Source: Acidovorax sp. Leaf160
GTDB lineage: Bacteria > Pseudomonadota > Gammaproteobacteria > Burkholderiales > Burkholderiaceae_C
Assembly: GCF_001424265.1 (NCBI RefSeq)
Contig: NZ_LMOV01000024.1
Coordinates: 220,114 to 284,113 of the forward strand
Length of the DNA: 64,000 nt
Reading direction: 5' to 3'
Under the pieces are notes generated by a model, which was not told where the DNA came from, did not search any database, and saw nothing but the letters and a program-made list of their open reading frames with translations. Made by a program: the position numbers and the translations under genes. How positions within the stretch are numbered: the first letter of the stretch is position 1; each line of letters starts with the position of its first letter. Positions 18,037 through 26,814 of the stretch are shown here, one piece after another.

Positions 18037-18597
18037 TCACGCCGGATCATCGACGCTGCGGGCCGCCTGGAAGTCGGCAAAGCGCGGCTCGATGCCCCGC
18101 GCGCGCAGCCAGTCGGCCAGCGCATAGCCCGTGCCCGCCGGCCAGCAGACGACGGAAGACGGAGCGATCAGACGGTACTCGACCAGCTCTGGCGACAGCC
18201 GGATGCTGCCGCGCGCCACCGCGTGGTAGGCGATGATCACTTGGTTCATGCGCAGGAAGGGATAGGCGCCCACCAGCTGCAAGCCCCCCGCCCCATCCTC
18301 CACGTCGAGCTGCGTTTCTTCCTTGATCTCGCGGGCAATGCCTTCTTGCGGGCTCTCCCCGGCCTCCATGAAGCCGGTGATGAGCCCGAAAGCCTTGCCG
18401 GGCCAGGCGGCATTGCGGGCCAGCAGAACCTTGCCTTCGTACTCGACGATGGCGGCAAGCACGGGCGTGGGGTTGTTCCAGTGCGTCCATCCGCAAGCCG
18501 GGCAGCGAAGCCGCTCCGTGGGCCCGCCGTCTTCCATCAGCGTGATGGGAGCCAGCGCCGTCGCGCAGTGCGTGCAGAACCGTGTTTCGTACAGCAT
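18037..18597 (-). CDS. Nudix hydrolase with N-terminal zinc ribbon
   Basis: 186 residues. The N-terminus has a four-cysteine zinc ribbon (Cys8, Cys11, Cys32, Cys35; CTHC and CPAC). A Nudix domain follows, with the box at about residues 77-99: GFMEAGESPQEG...REIKEET fits GX5EX7REUXEE. Zinc-ribbon Nudix proteins include NudC-like pyrophosphatases of NAD(H) and NAD-capped RNA, but NudC is longer and has another motif after the Nudix box, so only a general NDP-X hydrolase call is safe. Its start lies next to a family A repeat (18628). The downstream tusA gene is in the same direction after 91 nt. Confidence 0.85.
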   Translation of the reverse strand: MLYETRFCTHCATALAPITLMEDGGPTERLRCPACGWTHWNNPTPVLAAIVEYEGKVLLARNAAWPGKAFGLITGFMEAGESPQEGIAREIKEETQLDVEDGAGGLQLVGAYPFLRMNQVIIAYHAVARGSIRLSPELVEYRLIAPSSVVCWPAGTGYALADWLRARGIEPRFADFQAARSVDDPA

Positions 18598-18623
18598 GGG
18601 AGAACCTCGCTGAGGGCGGTCGA

Positions 18624-18680
18624 AATAGCTATCTTTTCAATAGCAAACACCGCCCGGTTGACGGGCGCTGGAGGGCGATT
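18624..18680. repeat. Family A palindromic repeat between the Nudix gene and cysM
   Basis: Core GCTAT-CTTTTCA-ATAGC at 18628-18644. It is followed by a GC hairpin with the arms CGCCC and GGGCG around GGTTGAC. It lies about 30 nt upstream of the Nudix start codon, in the leader of that gene. Confidence 0.7.
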
Positions 18681-18723
18681 CGCCTTCATATGCCGCGCCG
18701 AACAGGGAAACCGTTCCGGCGGG

Positions 18724-19629
18724 TCAGGCCGGAAAGACGCCGGTGGACAGGTAACGGTCGCCCCGGTCGCACACCACGAACACGATGGTCGCGTTCTGCT
18801 CGCGGCGGGCGATCTCCTGCGCGGCCCAGCAGGCGCCGGCAGCGGAAATGCCGCCGAAGATGCCTTCTTCACGGGCCATGCGGCGGCACATGTCTTCCGC
18901 ATCGTCCTGGCCGACGCTGATGGTTTCATCCACCGCGCGAGGGTCGTAGATCTTCGGCAGGTATTCCTCGGGCCACTTGCGGATGCCCGGAATGCGCGAG
19001 CCCTCCTTCGGCTGCGCGCCGATGATCTGGATCGCGGGGTTCTTCTCCTTCAGGAACCGCGACACGCCGGTGATGGTGCCGGTGGTGCCCATGGCGCTGA
19101 CGAAGTGGGTGATGCGGCCTTCGGTCTGCTCCCACAGTTCCGGGCCGGTGGTTTCGTAATGGATGCGCGGATTGTCGGGGTTCGCGAACTGATCGAGCAC
19201 CCTGCCCTTGCCCTGCGCGACCATGGTGTCGGCCAGGTCTCGCGCATATTCCATGCCGCCGCTCTTGGGCGTCAGGATCAGCTCGGCGCCGAACGCCTTC
19301 ATGGTTTGCGCCCGCTCGATGGAAAGGTCTTCCGGCATCACCAGCACCATGCGGTAGCCGCGCACGGCCGCCGCCATCGCCAGGGCGATGCCGGTATTGC
19401 CGGAGGTGGCCTCGATCAGGGTGTCGCCCGGCTGGATCTCGCCGCGCTCTTCCGCCCGGCGAATCATCGACAGCGCCGGCCGGTCCTTCACCGAACCCGC
19501 AGGGTTGTTGCCCTCCAGCTTGCCCAGCACGACATTGCCGCGCGCCTGGTTGTCCGCCGCGCCGATGCGCTGCAACGCCACGAGCGGCGTGCGGCCGATG
19601 GCGTCTTCGATGGTGGGATAGGTCTTCAT
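18724..19629 (-). CDS. cysM: Cysteine synthase B (O-acetylserine sulfhydrylase)
   Basis: 301 residues; PLP enzyme that makes cysteine from O-acetylserine and sulfide, or S-sulfocysteine from thiosulfate. PLP-binding Lys48 is in NNPAGSVKDRPA, followed by EATSGNTGIALA and the glycine loop GTTGTITGVSRFL. The RKWPEEYLP segment is typical of CysM rather than CysK. It could start only at the ATG at 19629, since it begins directly with the conserved YPTIEDAIGRTPLV. It lies back-to-back with the tRNA-Leu gene, 43 nt apart, so their promoters overlap. Confidence 0.93.
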   Translation of the reverse strand: MKTYPTIEDAIGRTPLVALQRIGAADNQARGNVVLGKLEGNNPAGSVKDRPALSMIRRAEERGEIQPGDTLIEATSGNTGIALAMAAAVRGYRMVLVMPEDLSIERAQTMKAFGAELILTPKSGGMEYARDLADTMVAQGKGRVLDQFANPDNPRIHYETTGPELWEQTEGRITHFVSAMGTTGTITGVSRFLKEKNPAIQIIGAQPKEGSRIPGIRKWPEEYLPKIYDPRAVDETISVGQDDAEDMCRRMAREEGIFGGISAAGACWAAQEIARREQNATIVFVVCDRGDRYLSTGVFPA

Positions 19630-19644
19630 ATGATGCTACTGTGC

Positions 19645-19650
19645 CATAAT
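19645..19650 (+). promoter_or_regulatory. Likely -10 box of tRNA-Leu
   Basis: CATAAT, 23 nt before the mature 5' end of the tRNA. A -35 box is not clear. The spacing fits a short 5' leader removed by RNase P. Confidence 0.4.
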
Positions 19651-19672
19651 TCGCCTCTTTGATTTTTGCGTC

Positions 19673-19757
19673 GCCCGGGTGGTGGAATTGGTAGACGCAG
19701 GGGACTCAAAATCCCCCGCCGCAAGGCGTGCCGGTTCGATTCCGGCCCCGGGCACCA
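19673..19757 (+). tRNA. tRNA-Leu (anticodon CAA)
   Basis: 85 nt including encoded CCA. Acceptor GCCCGGG pairs with CCCGGGC. The D-arm begins TGGTGGAATTGG. The anticodon stem GGGGA/TCCCC encloses CTCAAAA, so the anticodon is CAA at 19707-19709, decoding UUG. A long variable arm (CGCCGCAAGGCG) is as expected for a class II tRNA, and the T-arm is GCCGGTTCGATTCCGGC. Confidence 0.97.
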
Positions 19758-20030
19758 TGGCTCTTCAGCTATGGTTTTTGAATGTGTTCCGGCTTTCGCT
19801 CCGCCACGCGTTCCGGTTCGAGGGTGCCGCCACGGGTGCCCGGCACGCCTCCAGCGTCGCCACCCGCTGCACTTCTTCCCCCTCACGCCACCCCATCTCG
19901 GTCATCGCAACGCCGCAATCGCCCCGCTGTCTGATGCCGGGCGTGCCGCCGATGTTCGGACGAATCGAGCCGACAGACAAAATGGCGCCAGCGCCTACGC
20001 CAAACGGCTCCGGCGCTGCTCTAATGCAGC

Positions 20031-21689
20031 ATGAATTCGCACGACGAAAAGCCCCCCATACATGGATCGCGGGCACCCGAGGTGTCCATGGCCGGCTCCG
20101 ATGTCCGGACGTTGAGGGACCACGAAGACGACATCTTCTTCACCGCCATCGAAACCACCCGCATGCCGATGCTGGTGACCGACCCTCGGCAGCACGACAA
20201 CCCGATCGTCTTCGTCAACCGCGCCTTCCTGTCGATGACGGGATATACGCCCGATGAAATTCTGGGCACCAACTGCCGTTTCCTGCAGGGGCCGGGCACC
20301 GATCGCTCGACGGTCAGCGCGCTCGCCGAGGCCATCGCCAACCGGCGCGAGTTCACCACCGAGATCCTGAACTACCGCAAGGACGGCTCGTCGTTCTGGA
20401 ATGCGCTGTTCGTCTCGCCGGTCTACAACAAGAACAAGCAGCTGGTGTATTTCTTCGCGTCGCAGCTGGACGTGAGCCGCCGGCGCGACGCCGAACTGGC
20501 ACTGGCGCAGGCGCAGAAGATGGAGGCGCTGGGCCAGTTGACGGGCGGCATCTCGCACGACTTCAACAATCTGCTGCAGGTCATCTCCGGCCACCTGGAG
20601 ATCGCCAAGCGTCGCATCCAGTCCGGCAAGGACGCAGATTCGGTGCTGGGCAGCGTGGGCAGCGCGACCGAGGCGGTGAAACGCGCGGCCACCCTCACCC
20701 AGCAGCTGCTGGCCTTCGCGCGCAAGCAGCGGCTGGAAGGGCGGCCAATCAACCTGAACGCCACGGCCGAGAGCATCCGGGCCATGATGGAGGAGACGCT
20801 GAACGACCGCATCCAGCTGCAGCTGGACCTCGATGACGACCTGGGCAACTGCCAGGTGGACCCGACCCAGCTCGAGGCGGCCATCATCAACATCATCACC
20901 AACGCCCGCGACGCCATGCCCGACGGCGGCAAGGTGACGATCCAGACGAGCAATGTGCACGTGACCGGGGCGGACGTGGTGGCCTTCGGCGGACTGCAGC
21001 CGGGGCAGTACGTGGCGATCTCCATCACCGACACGGGCGAGGGCATACCGCCCGAGCTGATCAAGCAGGTGGTCAACCCGTTCTTCACCACCAAGCCCGA
21101 GGGCAAGGGCACCGGCCTGGGCCTGTCGATGGTGTATGGGTTCGCCAAGCAGTCGGGCGGGACTGTCAGCATTTATTCGGAAGTGGGCGTGGGCACCACC
21201 GTGCGCCTTTACTTCCCCGCGACCGGCAAGCCCATGAACGTGCCCGCCCATCCGGCGGAAGACAGGCCCGCCGAGCGTGGCGGAACCGAGAGCGTGCTGG
21301 TGGTGGACGATCGCCAGGAGGTGGCCGACCTGGCCGGCGCGATGCTCGAGAGCCTCGGCTACCAGGTCGAGATCGCGACCGATGCGGCGCAGGCGCTGGC
21401 GCGGCTCGACCACAAGACCAGCCCGCTGGTGCCGGACCTGGTGTTCTCCGACGTGCTGATGCCGGGCGGCATGAACGGCTTCATGCTCGCGCGCGAGATC
21501 CGGCGGCGCAATCCGCGCATCGCCATCCTGCTGACGACCGGTTATGCGGGCGACGGCAACATCAGCGATGTGTCGGAAGGCGCGGAGTTCGACGTGCTGA
21601 AAAAGCCTTACGGCATGAGCGACCTGGCGCGCCGGGTGCGGATTGCACTGGAAGGCCACACGGGTGGGCGGCGCGGAGTGCGCGGCTGA
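20031..21689 (+). CDS. LOV-domain hybrid histidine kinase (blue-light sensor with receiver)
   Basis: 552 residues, soluble, no membrane segment. Residues ~35-150 form a PAS/LOV domain with GTNCRFLQGPGTD, in which Cys82 is the flavin-adduct cysteine, and NYRKDGSSFWN with flavin-binding Asn residues. A helical linker leads to a HisKA-type dimerisation domain with phospho-acceptor His176 (GGISHDFNN). The ATPase domain has NARDAMP (Asn291), DTGEGIP and GTGLGLSMVYGF. A C-terminal receiver (about 420-545) has VVDD and the acceptor Asp474 (FSDVLMPGG). This LOV-HK-RR order is known from plant-associated Pseudomonas and Xanthomonas photoreceptors. FMN binding and photocycle are inferred from the intact motif. 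No dedicated output regulator is next to it. Confidence 0.93.
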   Translation: MNSHDEKPPIHGSRAPEVSMAGSDVRTLRDHEDDIFFTAIETTRMPMLVTDPRQHDNPIVFVNRAFLSMTGYTPDEILGTNCRFLQGPGTDRSTVSALAEAIANRREFTTEILNYRKDGSSFWNALFVSPVYNKNKQLVYFFASQLDVSRRRDAELALAQAQKMEALGQLTGGISHDFNNLLQVISGHLEIAKRRIQSGKDADSVLGSVGSATEAVKRAATLTQQLLAFARKQRLEGRPINLNATAESIRAMMEETLNDRIQLQLDLDDDLGNCQVDPTQLEAAIINIITNARDAMPDGGKVTIQTSNVHVTGADVVAFGGLQPGQYVAISITDTGEGIPPELIKQVVNPFFTTKPEGKGTGLGLSMVYGFAKQSGGTVSIYSEVGVGTTVRLYFPATGKPMNVPAHPAEDRPAERGGTESVLVVDDRQEVADLAGAMLESLGYQVEIATDAAQALARLDHKTSPLVPDLVFSDVLMPGGMNGFMLAREIRRRNPRIAILLTTGYAGDGNISDVSEGAEFDVLKKPYGMSDLARRVRIALEGHTGGRRGVRG

Positions 21690-21773
21690 CAAACCATCGC
21701 CGGTGGACGGGGTTGGGCCGCCGCGCTTACGCGTGGGGCCTTTGCCGTCATCGCGCGTACAGCGCAGACCGGC

Positions 21774-21962
21774 TCAGTGGAGCGTCGCTCGGCGGATGTA
21801 GGGAGGGGTGTCTGCCGGTTCAGGCGCGGGACCGGGCACGTCGGGCTCCACCGGCTGCCCCGGAATGCCACCGGACTGAGCGGCCGCAGCCCGAGAGATC
21901 AGAGCGATCGGCGAGCGGGTCCCAGCGTGGCGTCGCATGAGGGTGCTTGAGGATTGGCCCAT
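21774..21962 (-). CDS. Small hypothetical protein, Pro-rich C-terminus
   Basis: A 62-codon frame whose ATG is 9 nt downstream of the stop of the 30-codon gene at 21971-22063, with an AGGTG motif ahead of it. The N-terminus is Ser/Arg-rich and the C-terminal half is Pro/Gly/Glu-rich (GIPGQPVEPDVPGPAPEPAD), ending in TPPYIRRATLH. No family is recognised and there is no signal peptide or membrane segment. The case for it being real is only the ribosome-binding site and the tight spacing to its upstream neighbour; a chance open frame in GC-rich DNA is quite possible. Confidence 0.35.
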   Translation of the reverse strand: MGQSSSTLMRRHAGTRSPIALISRAAAAQSGGIPGQPVEPDVPGPAPEPADTPPYIRRATLH

Positions 21963-21970
21963 TCTTCACC

Positions 21971-22063
21971 TCACACGCTGTACATGACCGATGCGGCCAG
22001 GTAGGCGATGCTGACGCTGGAGAACAGCATGAATCCAACCACCACGGTCAAGACTTTCTTCAT
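21971..22063 (-). CDS. Very small single-helix membrane protein (30 aa)
   Basis: The peptide starts MKKVLTVVVGFMLF and ends ASVMYSV: two lysines, then an almost unbroken hydrophobic stretch. The ATG at 22063-22061 is preceded by a good AAGGAG Shine-Dalgarno with a 7-nt gap, which is what makes me believe it despite the length. It would insert as one transmembrane helix. No family recognised. Small inner-membrane peptides like this often modulate a larger transporter or sensor, or act as leader peptides; neither is shown here. It sits downstream of the LOV kinase on the other strand. Confidence 0.6.
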   Translation of the reverse strand: MKKVLTVVVGFMLFSSVSIAYLAASVMYSV

Positions 22064-22527
22064 CTGGTCGCTCCTTCAATAGGTGTGAACGAGAGAATGG
22101 GTCATGCACCGATACGAAGACGCTGGTGAACAGGGGGTCAGCATGCCGGCAGGCGTTGAGCTGACCGTTGCGCTGCTGAAGCCACTGCCGCCCGCCACAC
22201 ATCGCTGCACACGCCACAGGCCGGGGACCGCAGCGCGGTGAGGGCCGACGGGCGTGGGAGAGAGCGGGGATGCAGTGGCACGGGTACTCCTTGCAGCGCG
22301 AGATCTGGAGAGGTCCACGCACCAAGGCGTGTTCCGAACGGAAGCAATTTAGCCGGGCGCACCACCGCCGGGTGTAGGACTACGGCGCCTGCCGTGCCCA
22401 CCCGCGACTCCGCGGTGGGGCCGGAGGCAAAAAAGCCGTCCGGTGCCGATGGGCAGGGACGGCTTAGTGGGTGCGGGTGCTGACACTGGGGCGACCGTGG
22501 CGGGCCACCGGCCAGCACCAGCGGCGA
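22064..22527. other. 464-base region with a terminator, otherwise unassigned
   Basis: No recognisable gene. It contains the minus-strand terminator at 22427-22465 and must hold the promoter of the 30-codon gene. A minus-strand GTG at 22281 has an AAGGAG motif in front and an open frame of 47 codons to 22138 (VPLHPRSLPR at its start), but the composition looks like chance and I do not call it. Confidence 0.4.
22427..22465 (-). terminator. Rho-independent terminator of the 75-aa gene
   Basis: On the minus strand, AAGCCGTCC and GGACGGCTT form a 9-bp stem with a 15-nt loop, followed by TTTTTTG. It lies about 60 nt past the stop codon of the gene at 22528-22755. Confidence 0.8.
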
Positions 22528-22755
22528 TCAGTTGTTCTGGCGCTTGATGATGTCGCGGCCCGCATCGGTGATCTGCAGGTCGCCATGGGCCGATCGCGCG
22601 ATCAGTTTCCAGTCGAGAAGACGGCCGGACAAGTGGTGCTTCAACGCTTCCGGGACGCTGATGCCGCGGCCTAGTTCCAGCTGTTTCAGGGTCTCGATCT
22701 CGTCCAGGGTGGGCTCGAACGTGGGGGCATGGTAGGTGGACGGGATGGCGGACAT
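22528..22755 (-). CDS. Hypothetical protein, 75 aa, winged-helix-like tail
   Basis: Starts MSAIPSTYHAPTFEP with an AAAGGAG Shine-Dalgarno 7 nt ahead of the ATG, and ends at a clear terminator, so it is very likely a real gene. The middle is helical (LDEIETLKQLELGRGI, VPEALKHHLSGRLLDWKLI). The end, GDLQITDAGRDIIKRQ, looks like the wing and last helix of a small winged-helix domain. No family is recognised with confidence. It is soluble and cytoplasmic. It is expressed as a single-gene unit downstream of the LysR gene, 95 nt away on the same strand; a regulatory or adaptor role would be a guess. Confidence 0.75.
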   Translation of the reverse strand: MSAIPSTYHAPTFEPTLDEIETLKQLELGRGISVPEALKHHLSGRLLDWKLIARSAHGDLQITDAGRDIIKRQNN

Positions 22756-22850
22756 GAAGGCAACTCCTTTGAATGTGGTTCTACGGTCAAAGGGTAGTGC
22801 CGCGACCCAGGGCGTGCAACCCGCCAGCGGCCCGAATGGGCTGCAAAGCC

Positions 22851-23774
22851 TCAAGTTGCGGCGTTGTCCTTCAACCAGGCGGAGAACGTCGCGAGCACGG
22901 GCGATTGGGCCTGCGACGGACTGACCAGGTAGTAGGCACGCTCGCCACGCAGGGGTTTTGCGCAGGCGATGACCAGCTCGCCCCGGGCGATTTCCGCCTC
23001 GATCAGCATCGGCGGCATGAGCGCCACGCCAAGGCCGTGGGTCGCGGCCACGGCCAGCATGGAAAACAGCTCGTAGCGCGGACCGTCGAGAGCGCGCGGG
23101 GCATCGACGGCCTGCGCCGCGAACCACTGCTGCCAGCCCAGCGGCCGCGTGCTCTGCTGCAGGAGCGGCAGCTGGGCTAGGGCCTCGGCCGCCACGGGCT
23201 GGTGCGCACGACCGGGGCCCCGGGTCGCCGCAGCGGCGAGCAAACGCGGGCTGCACGCCGGCACCACGTCTTCATGCATCAACCGCTGTACCTGCACCCC
23301 CGGCCACTGCGCGATCTGTTCCGGCGTGCCGGCATACAGCGCCGCGTCGAACGTGGTGTCGGCAAAGAGGAACGGGCGGGTGCGCGTGTCGATGTGCACG
23401 ACGATGTCGGGATGGAGCGCGGCCAGCCGGGGCAGGCGGGGAATCAGCCAGCGCGTGGCGAAGGTCGGCACCGCCGCCAGCGAAAGCGCCCCACCCCGGC
23501 CCTGGTGGGACATCACGTCGAGCGTGTCGCGCTCCAGCCCCTGCAGCCAGCGCGCCACCTGCCGCCCGTAGCGGGCGCCGGCCGGCGTCAGCACCACTCC
23601 GTGGCGCGTGCGGCGAAAGAGCTGCACACCCAGCCACTCTTCCAGCGCCAGGATCTGGCGCGACACCGCGCTCTGGGTGAGCGACAGCTCCTGCGCTGCG
23701 CGGGTGTAGCTCTCATGGCGGGCTGCGGCTTCGAAACAGGCCAGCGCCTGGGTGGACGGTAGATGGCGATGCAT
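22851..23774 (-). CDS. LysR-family regulator divergent from glutaryl-CoA dehydrogenase
   Basis: 307 residues. The N-terminal winged helix-turn-helix runs from [19 protein letters not shown] to the [18 protein letters not shown] recognition region. A periplasmic-binding-like co-inducer domain follows, with [12 protein letters not shown]. The start is the ATG at 23774, since LysR proteins of this GcvA-like subgroup begin close to this motif. It is divergent from gcdH (196 nt between starts), and LysR proteins usually control the adjacent divergent gene, so it probably regulates glutarate/lysine catabolism and may respond to glutarate or glutaryl-CoA. That assignment is inferred from position only. 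Confidence 0.88.
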   Translation of the reverse strand: MHRHLPSTQALACFEAAARHESYTRAAQELSLTQSAVSRQILALEEWLGVQLFRRTRHGVVLTPAGARYGRQVARWLQGLERDTLDVMSHQGRGGALSLAAVPTFATRWLIPRLPRLAALHPDIVVHIDTRTRPFLFADTTFDAALYAGTPEQIAQWPGVQVQRLMHEDVVPACSPRLLAAAATRGPGRAHQPVAAEALAQLPLLQQSTRPLGWQQWFAAQAVDAPRALDGPRYELFSMLAVAATHGLGVALMPPMLIEAEIARGELVIACAKPLRGERAYYLVSPSQAQSPVLATFSAWLKDNAAT

Positions 23775-23970
23775 GCCCACAAGCCTAACCCAGGAGACCG
23801 CCAGACATTCCATTTGCGCATTTCTGGATGACAACAAGTCGTTTGCCCACGCATGGATCACCTCGTACCATCGGTTCCACGCGGCCCCGCCATGCCATCG
23901 CGGCATGTCTGGCGCCTCTTCTACCTACTTCCCCCTTCTTCCACCCCGCTTTCGACTCCGGAGACACACC

Positions 23971-25161
23971 ATGGCCCACGCAGCATTCCAATGGGACGAC
24001 CCTTTCCTCATCGACCAGCAGCTGACCGACGACGAGCGTGCCATCCGCGACGCCGCTGCCGCCTACTGCCAGGACAAGCTGGCCCCGCGCGTGCTGGACG
24101 CGTTCCGCCACGAGAAGATGGACACCAGCATCTTCCGCGAGATGGGCGAAGTGGGCCTGCTGGGCCCCACCATTCCGGAGCAGTACGGCGGCCCGGGCCT
24201 GGGCTACGTGGCCTACGGCCTGATCGCCCGTGAAGTGGAGCGTGTCGATTCCGGCTATCGCTCGATGGCCAGCGTGCAGAGCTCGCTGGTGATGGTGCCG
24301 ATCTTCGAATTCGGCACTGAAGAGCAAAAGCAGAAGTACCTGCCCAAGCTCGCCAGCGGCGAATGGATCGGGTGCTTCGGCCTGACCGAACCCGACCACG
24401 GCTCCGACCCCGGCAGCATGGCCACGCGCGCCTACAAGACGGCTGGCGGCTACAAGCTCAAGGGCACCAAGATGTGGATCACCAACAGCCCCGTGGCCGA
24501 CGTGTTCGTGGTCTGGGCCAAGGAGGTCTCCGAAGGCGGCGCCGTCGGCCCCATCCGCGGCTTCGTGCTGGAAAAGGGCATGAAGGGCCTCAGCGCGCCG
24601 GCCATCCACGGCAAGGTGGGCCTGCGTGCCAGCGTCACCGGCGAGATCGTGATGGACGACGTGTTCGTGCCGGAAGAAAACGCCTTCCCCGAAGTGCAGG
24701 GCCTCAAGGGCCCCTTCACCTGCCTCAACAGCGCCCGCTACGGCATTGCCTGGGGCGCGATGGGTGCCGCCGAATTCTGCTGGCACACCGCGCGCCAGTA
24801 CACGCTGGACCGCAAGCAGTTCGGCCGCCCGCTCGCGGCCACGCAGCTCATCCAGAAGAAGCTGGCCGACATGCAGACCGAGATCGCCCTGGGCCTGCAG
24901 GCCGCGCTGCGCTTCGGCCGCATGAAGGACGAAGGCATCGCGTCGGTTGAAGGCACCTCCATCATCAAGCGCAACAACTGCGGCAAGGCGCTCGACATTG
25001 CCCGCCTGGCCCGCGACATGATGGGCGGCAACGGCATCAGCGACGAGTTCGGCGTGGCACGCCATCTGGTCAACCTGGAAGTGGTGAACACCTACGAAGG
25101 CACGCACGACGTGCATGCGCTGATCCTGGGCCGGGCACAAACCGGGCTGGCCGCGTTCTGA
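23971..25161 (+). CDS. gcdH: Glutaryl-CoA dehydrogenase
   Basis: 396 residues; FAD enzyme that oxidises and decarboxylates glutaryl-CoA to crotonyl-CoA in lysine, hydroxylysine and glutarate breakdown. Acyl-CoA dehydrogenase hallmarks are present: [17 protein letters not shown], the MWITNSP flavin-binding strand, and the C-terminal [17 protein letters not shown] with catalytic base Glu376. The EPDHGSD and YEGTHD pattern and the strongly conserved N-terminus [13 protein letters not shown] favour GcdH over short-chain dehydrogenases. The ATG at 23971 is chosen because it starts just before that block. The CoA-transferase gene follows after 90 nt containing a family A repeat. Confidence 0.95.
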   Translation: MAHAAFQWDDPFLIDQQLTDDERAIRDAAAAYCQDKLAPRVLDAFRHEKMDTSIFREMGEVGLLGPTIPEQYGGPGLGYVAYGLIAREVERVDSGYRSMASVQSSLVMVPIFEFGTEEQKQKYLPKLASGEWIGCFGLTEPDHGSDPGSMATRAYKTAGGYKLKGTKMWITNSPVADVFVVWAKEVSEGGAVGPIRGFVLEKGMKGLSAPAIHGKVGLRASVTGEIVMDDVFVPEENAFPEVQGLKGPFTCLNSARYGIAWGAMGAAEFCWHTARQYTLDRKQFGRPLAATQLIQKKLADMQTEIALGLQAALRFGRMKDEGIASVEGTSIIKRNNCGKALDIARLARDMMGGNGISDEFGVARHLVNLEVVNTYEGTHDVHALILGRAQTGLAAF

Positions 25162-25165
25162 TGCC

Positions 25166-25229
25166 CATTTGCTATTAAATCAATAGCTGCATGCGCCTGA
25201 TATACAGGCGCTGCAGGCCATTTTCATCC
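25166..25229. repeat. Family A palindromic repeat between gcdH and the CoA-transferase
   Basis: Core GCTAT-TAAATCA-ATAGC at 25171-25187, followed by TGCATGCGCCTGATATACAGG and a GCGCCTG/CAGGCGC hairpin (25193-25212). It occupies most of the 90-nt gap inside an apparent two-gene operon. Confidence 0.8.
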
Positions 25230-25251
25230 TGAACCCTCCAATGGGCACCGC

Positions 25252-26532
25252 ATGACCTCACCCGCTTCCACCCCTGCAGGCGCCCTGGCCGGCATCCGCG
25301 TGCTCGATCTCTCGCGCGTGCTGGCCGGCCCGTGGTGCACGCAGGTGCTGGCGGACCTGGGTGCGGACGTGGTGAAGGTGGAGCGCCCTGGCGTGGGCGA
25401 CGACACGCGGCACTGGGGCCCGCCCTTCCTGCGCGATGCGGATGGCCACGACACCGACCAGGCCGCCTACTTCACGGCCTGCAACCGCAACAAGCGCTCC
25501 ATCACCATCGACATGTCGACGGCCGAAGGCCAGCAGCTCATCCGCCAGATGGCGCTGCAGGCCGACGTGGTGGTGGAGAACTTCAAGGTGGGCGGGCTGC
25601 AGCAGTACGGGCTGGACCATGCCAGCCTGCGCGCGCTGAACCCGCGCCTCATCTACTGCTCGGTCACCGGTTTCGGCCAGACCGGGCCCTATGCCGAGCG
25701 CGCCGGCTACGACCTGATGGTGCAGGCCATGACCGGGCTCATGAGCATCACCGGCCGCGCCGACGAAGCGCCCGGCGGCGGCCCGCTGCGCGTGGGTGTC
25801 GCGGTCATCGATCTGTTCACGGGCCTCTATGCCAGCAACGCCATCCTGGCAGCGCTGCATGTGCGCGACAACGCCACGAACGGCACCGGCGAAGGCCAGC
25901 ACATCGACATGGCGCTGCTGGACGTGGGCATGGCCGTGCTGGCCAACCAGGCGGCCGGCTTCCTGGCCACGGGCGAAGCGCCCGGCCGCATGGGCAACAG
26001 CCACCCCAGCCTGGTGCCCTACCAGGACTTCCCCACCGCCGACGGCAACATGCTGCTGGCGATCGGCAACGACGGCCAGTTCGCCCGCTTCTGCGCGGCG
26101 GCCGGCCAGCCCCAGTGGGCGCAGGATGCGCGCTTCGCCACCAACACCCTGCGCGTGAAGCATCGCAGTACGCTCATCCCCTTGATGGAAGCGGTGACCC
26201 GCACCCGCAGCACCGCCGACTGGGTCGCCCTGCTGGAAGACAAGGCCGTGCCCTGCGGCCCCATCAACAACGTGGCCCAGGCTTTCGACGACCCGCAGGT
26301 GCAGGCGCGGCAGCTGCGCGTGGAACTGCCCCGCTGGGCCGACGGCACCCAAGCGCCCGGCGACGGCGTGGCCACCATCGCCACCGTGGCCAGCCCCCTG
26401 CGCCTGTCGGCCACGCCGCCCGTGCTGCGCCACGCCCCGCCGGCCCTCGGCCAGCACACGGCCGAAGTGCTGCAGGACTGGGGCATCGGCCACGAACGCC
26501 TGGCCGAGTGGCGCGCGGCCGGGGTCGTCTAG
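25252..26532 (+). CDS. Class III (CaiB/BaiF) CoA-transferase, probably glutarate-specific
   Basis: 426 residues. The N-terminus has GIRVLDLSRVLAGPWCTQVLADLGADVVKVE, the nucleotide-fold start typical of formyl-CoA transferase and relatives. The likely nucleophile is Asp187 in VGVAVIDLFTG. Family members move CoA between carboxylic acids by ping-pong anhydride chemistry. Downstream of glutaryl-CoA dehydrogenase, the best guess is succinyl-CoA:glutarate CoA-transferase, making the glutaryl-CoA that GcdH uses. That substrate is inference from context; other dicarboxylates are possible. No terminator is seen after it. Confidence 0.88.
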   Translation: MTSPASTPAGALAGIRVLDLSRVLAGPWCTQVLADLGADVVKVERPGVGDDTRHWGPPFLRDADGHDTDQAAYFTACNRNKRSITIDMSTAEGQQLIRQMALQADVVVENFKVGGLQQYGLDHASLRALNPRLIYCSVTGFGQTGPYAERAGYDLMVQAMTGLMSITGRADEAPGGGPLRVGVAVIDLFTGLYASNAILAALHVRDNATNGTGEGQHIDMALLDVGMAVLANQAAGFLATGEAPGRMGNSHPSLVPYQDFPTADGNMLLAIGNDGQFARFCAAAGQPQWAQDARFATNTLRVKHRSTLIPLMEAVTRTRSTADWVALLEDKAVPCGPINNVAQAFDDPQVQARQLRVELPRWADGTQAPGDGVATIATVASPLRLSATPPVLRHAPPALGQHTAEVLQDWGIGHERLAEWRAAGVV

Positions 26533-26814
26533 CCCATACCCGGGCGCCACCTCGACCGCTACCTCCACCCCCACTCCCATCCAGGCCGACGGCGAAGCGC
26601 CGCACCCGCCTATCACACGACACCCAGAACGGCAACGTGGTTAACACCATGCCTGCCTAACGATTGGGCCGGGAACGCCTACACTCCTGCCCCTGTCCGT
26701 CGAAGCTGCCGCACGTCTGGTGCGGCACGCTGGCGCCCGCTGGACTCCAGCGCCCGCCGCGATCTTCGACGCCCTCCTGCCACCGCCTGGGTGGCATCTC
26801 GATTGGGTTTCTTC

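Noticed and set aside
22138..22281. 47-codon minus-strand frame with GTG start behind AAGGAG
   Set aside because: The Shine-Dalgarno-like motif is good but the peptide composition looks random; kept only as a note in the gap entry.
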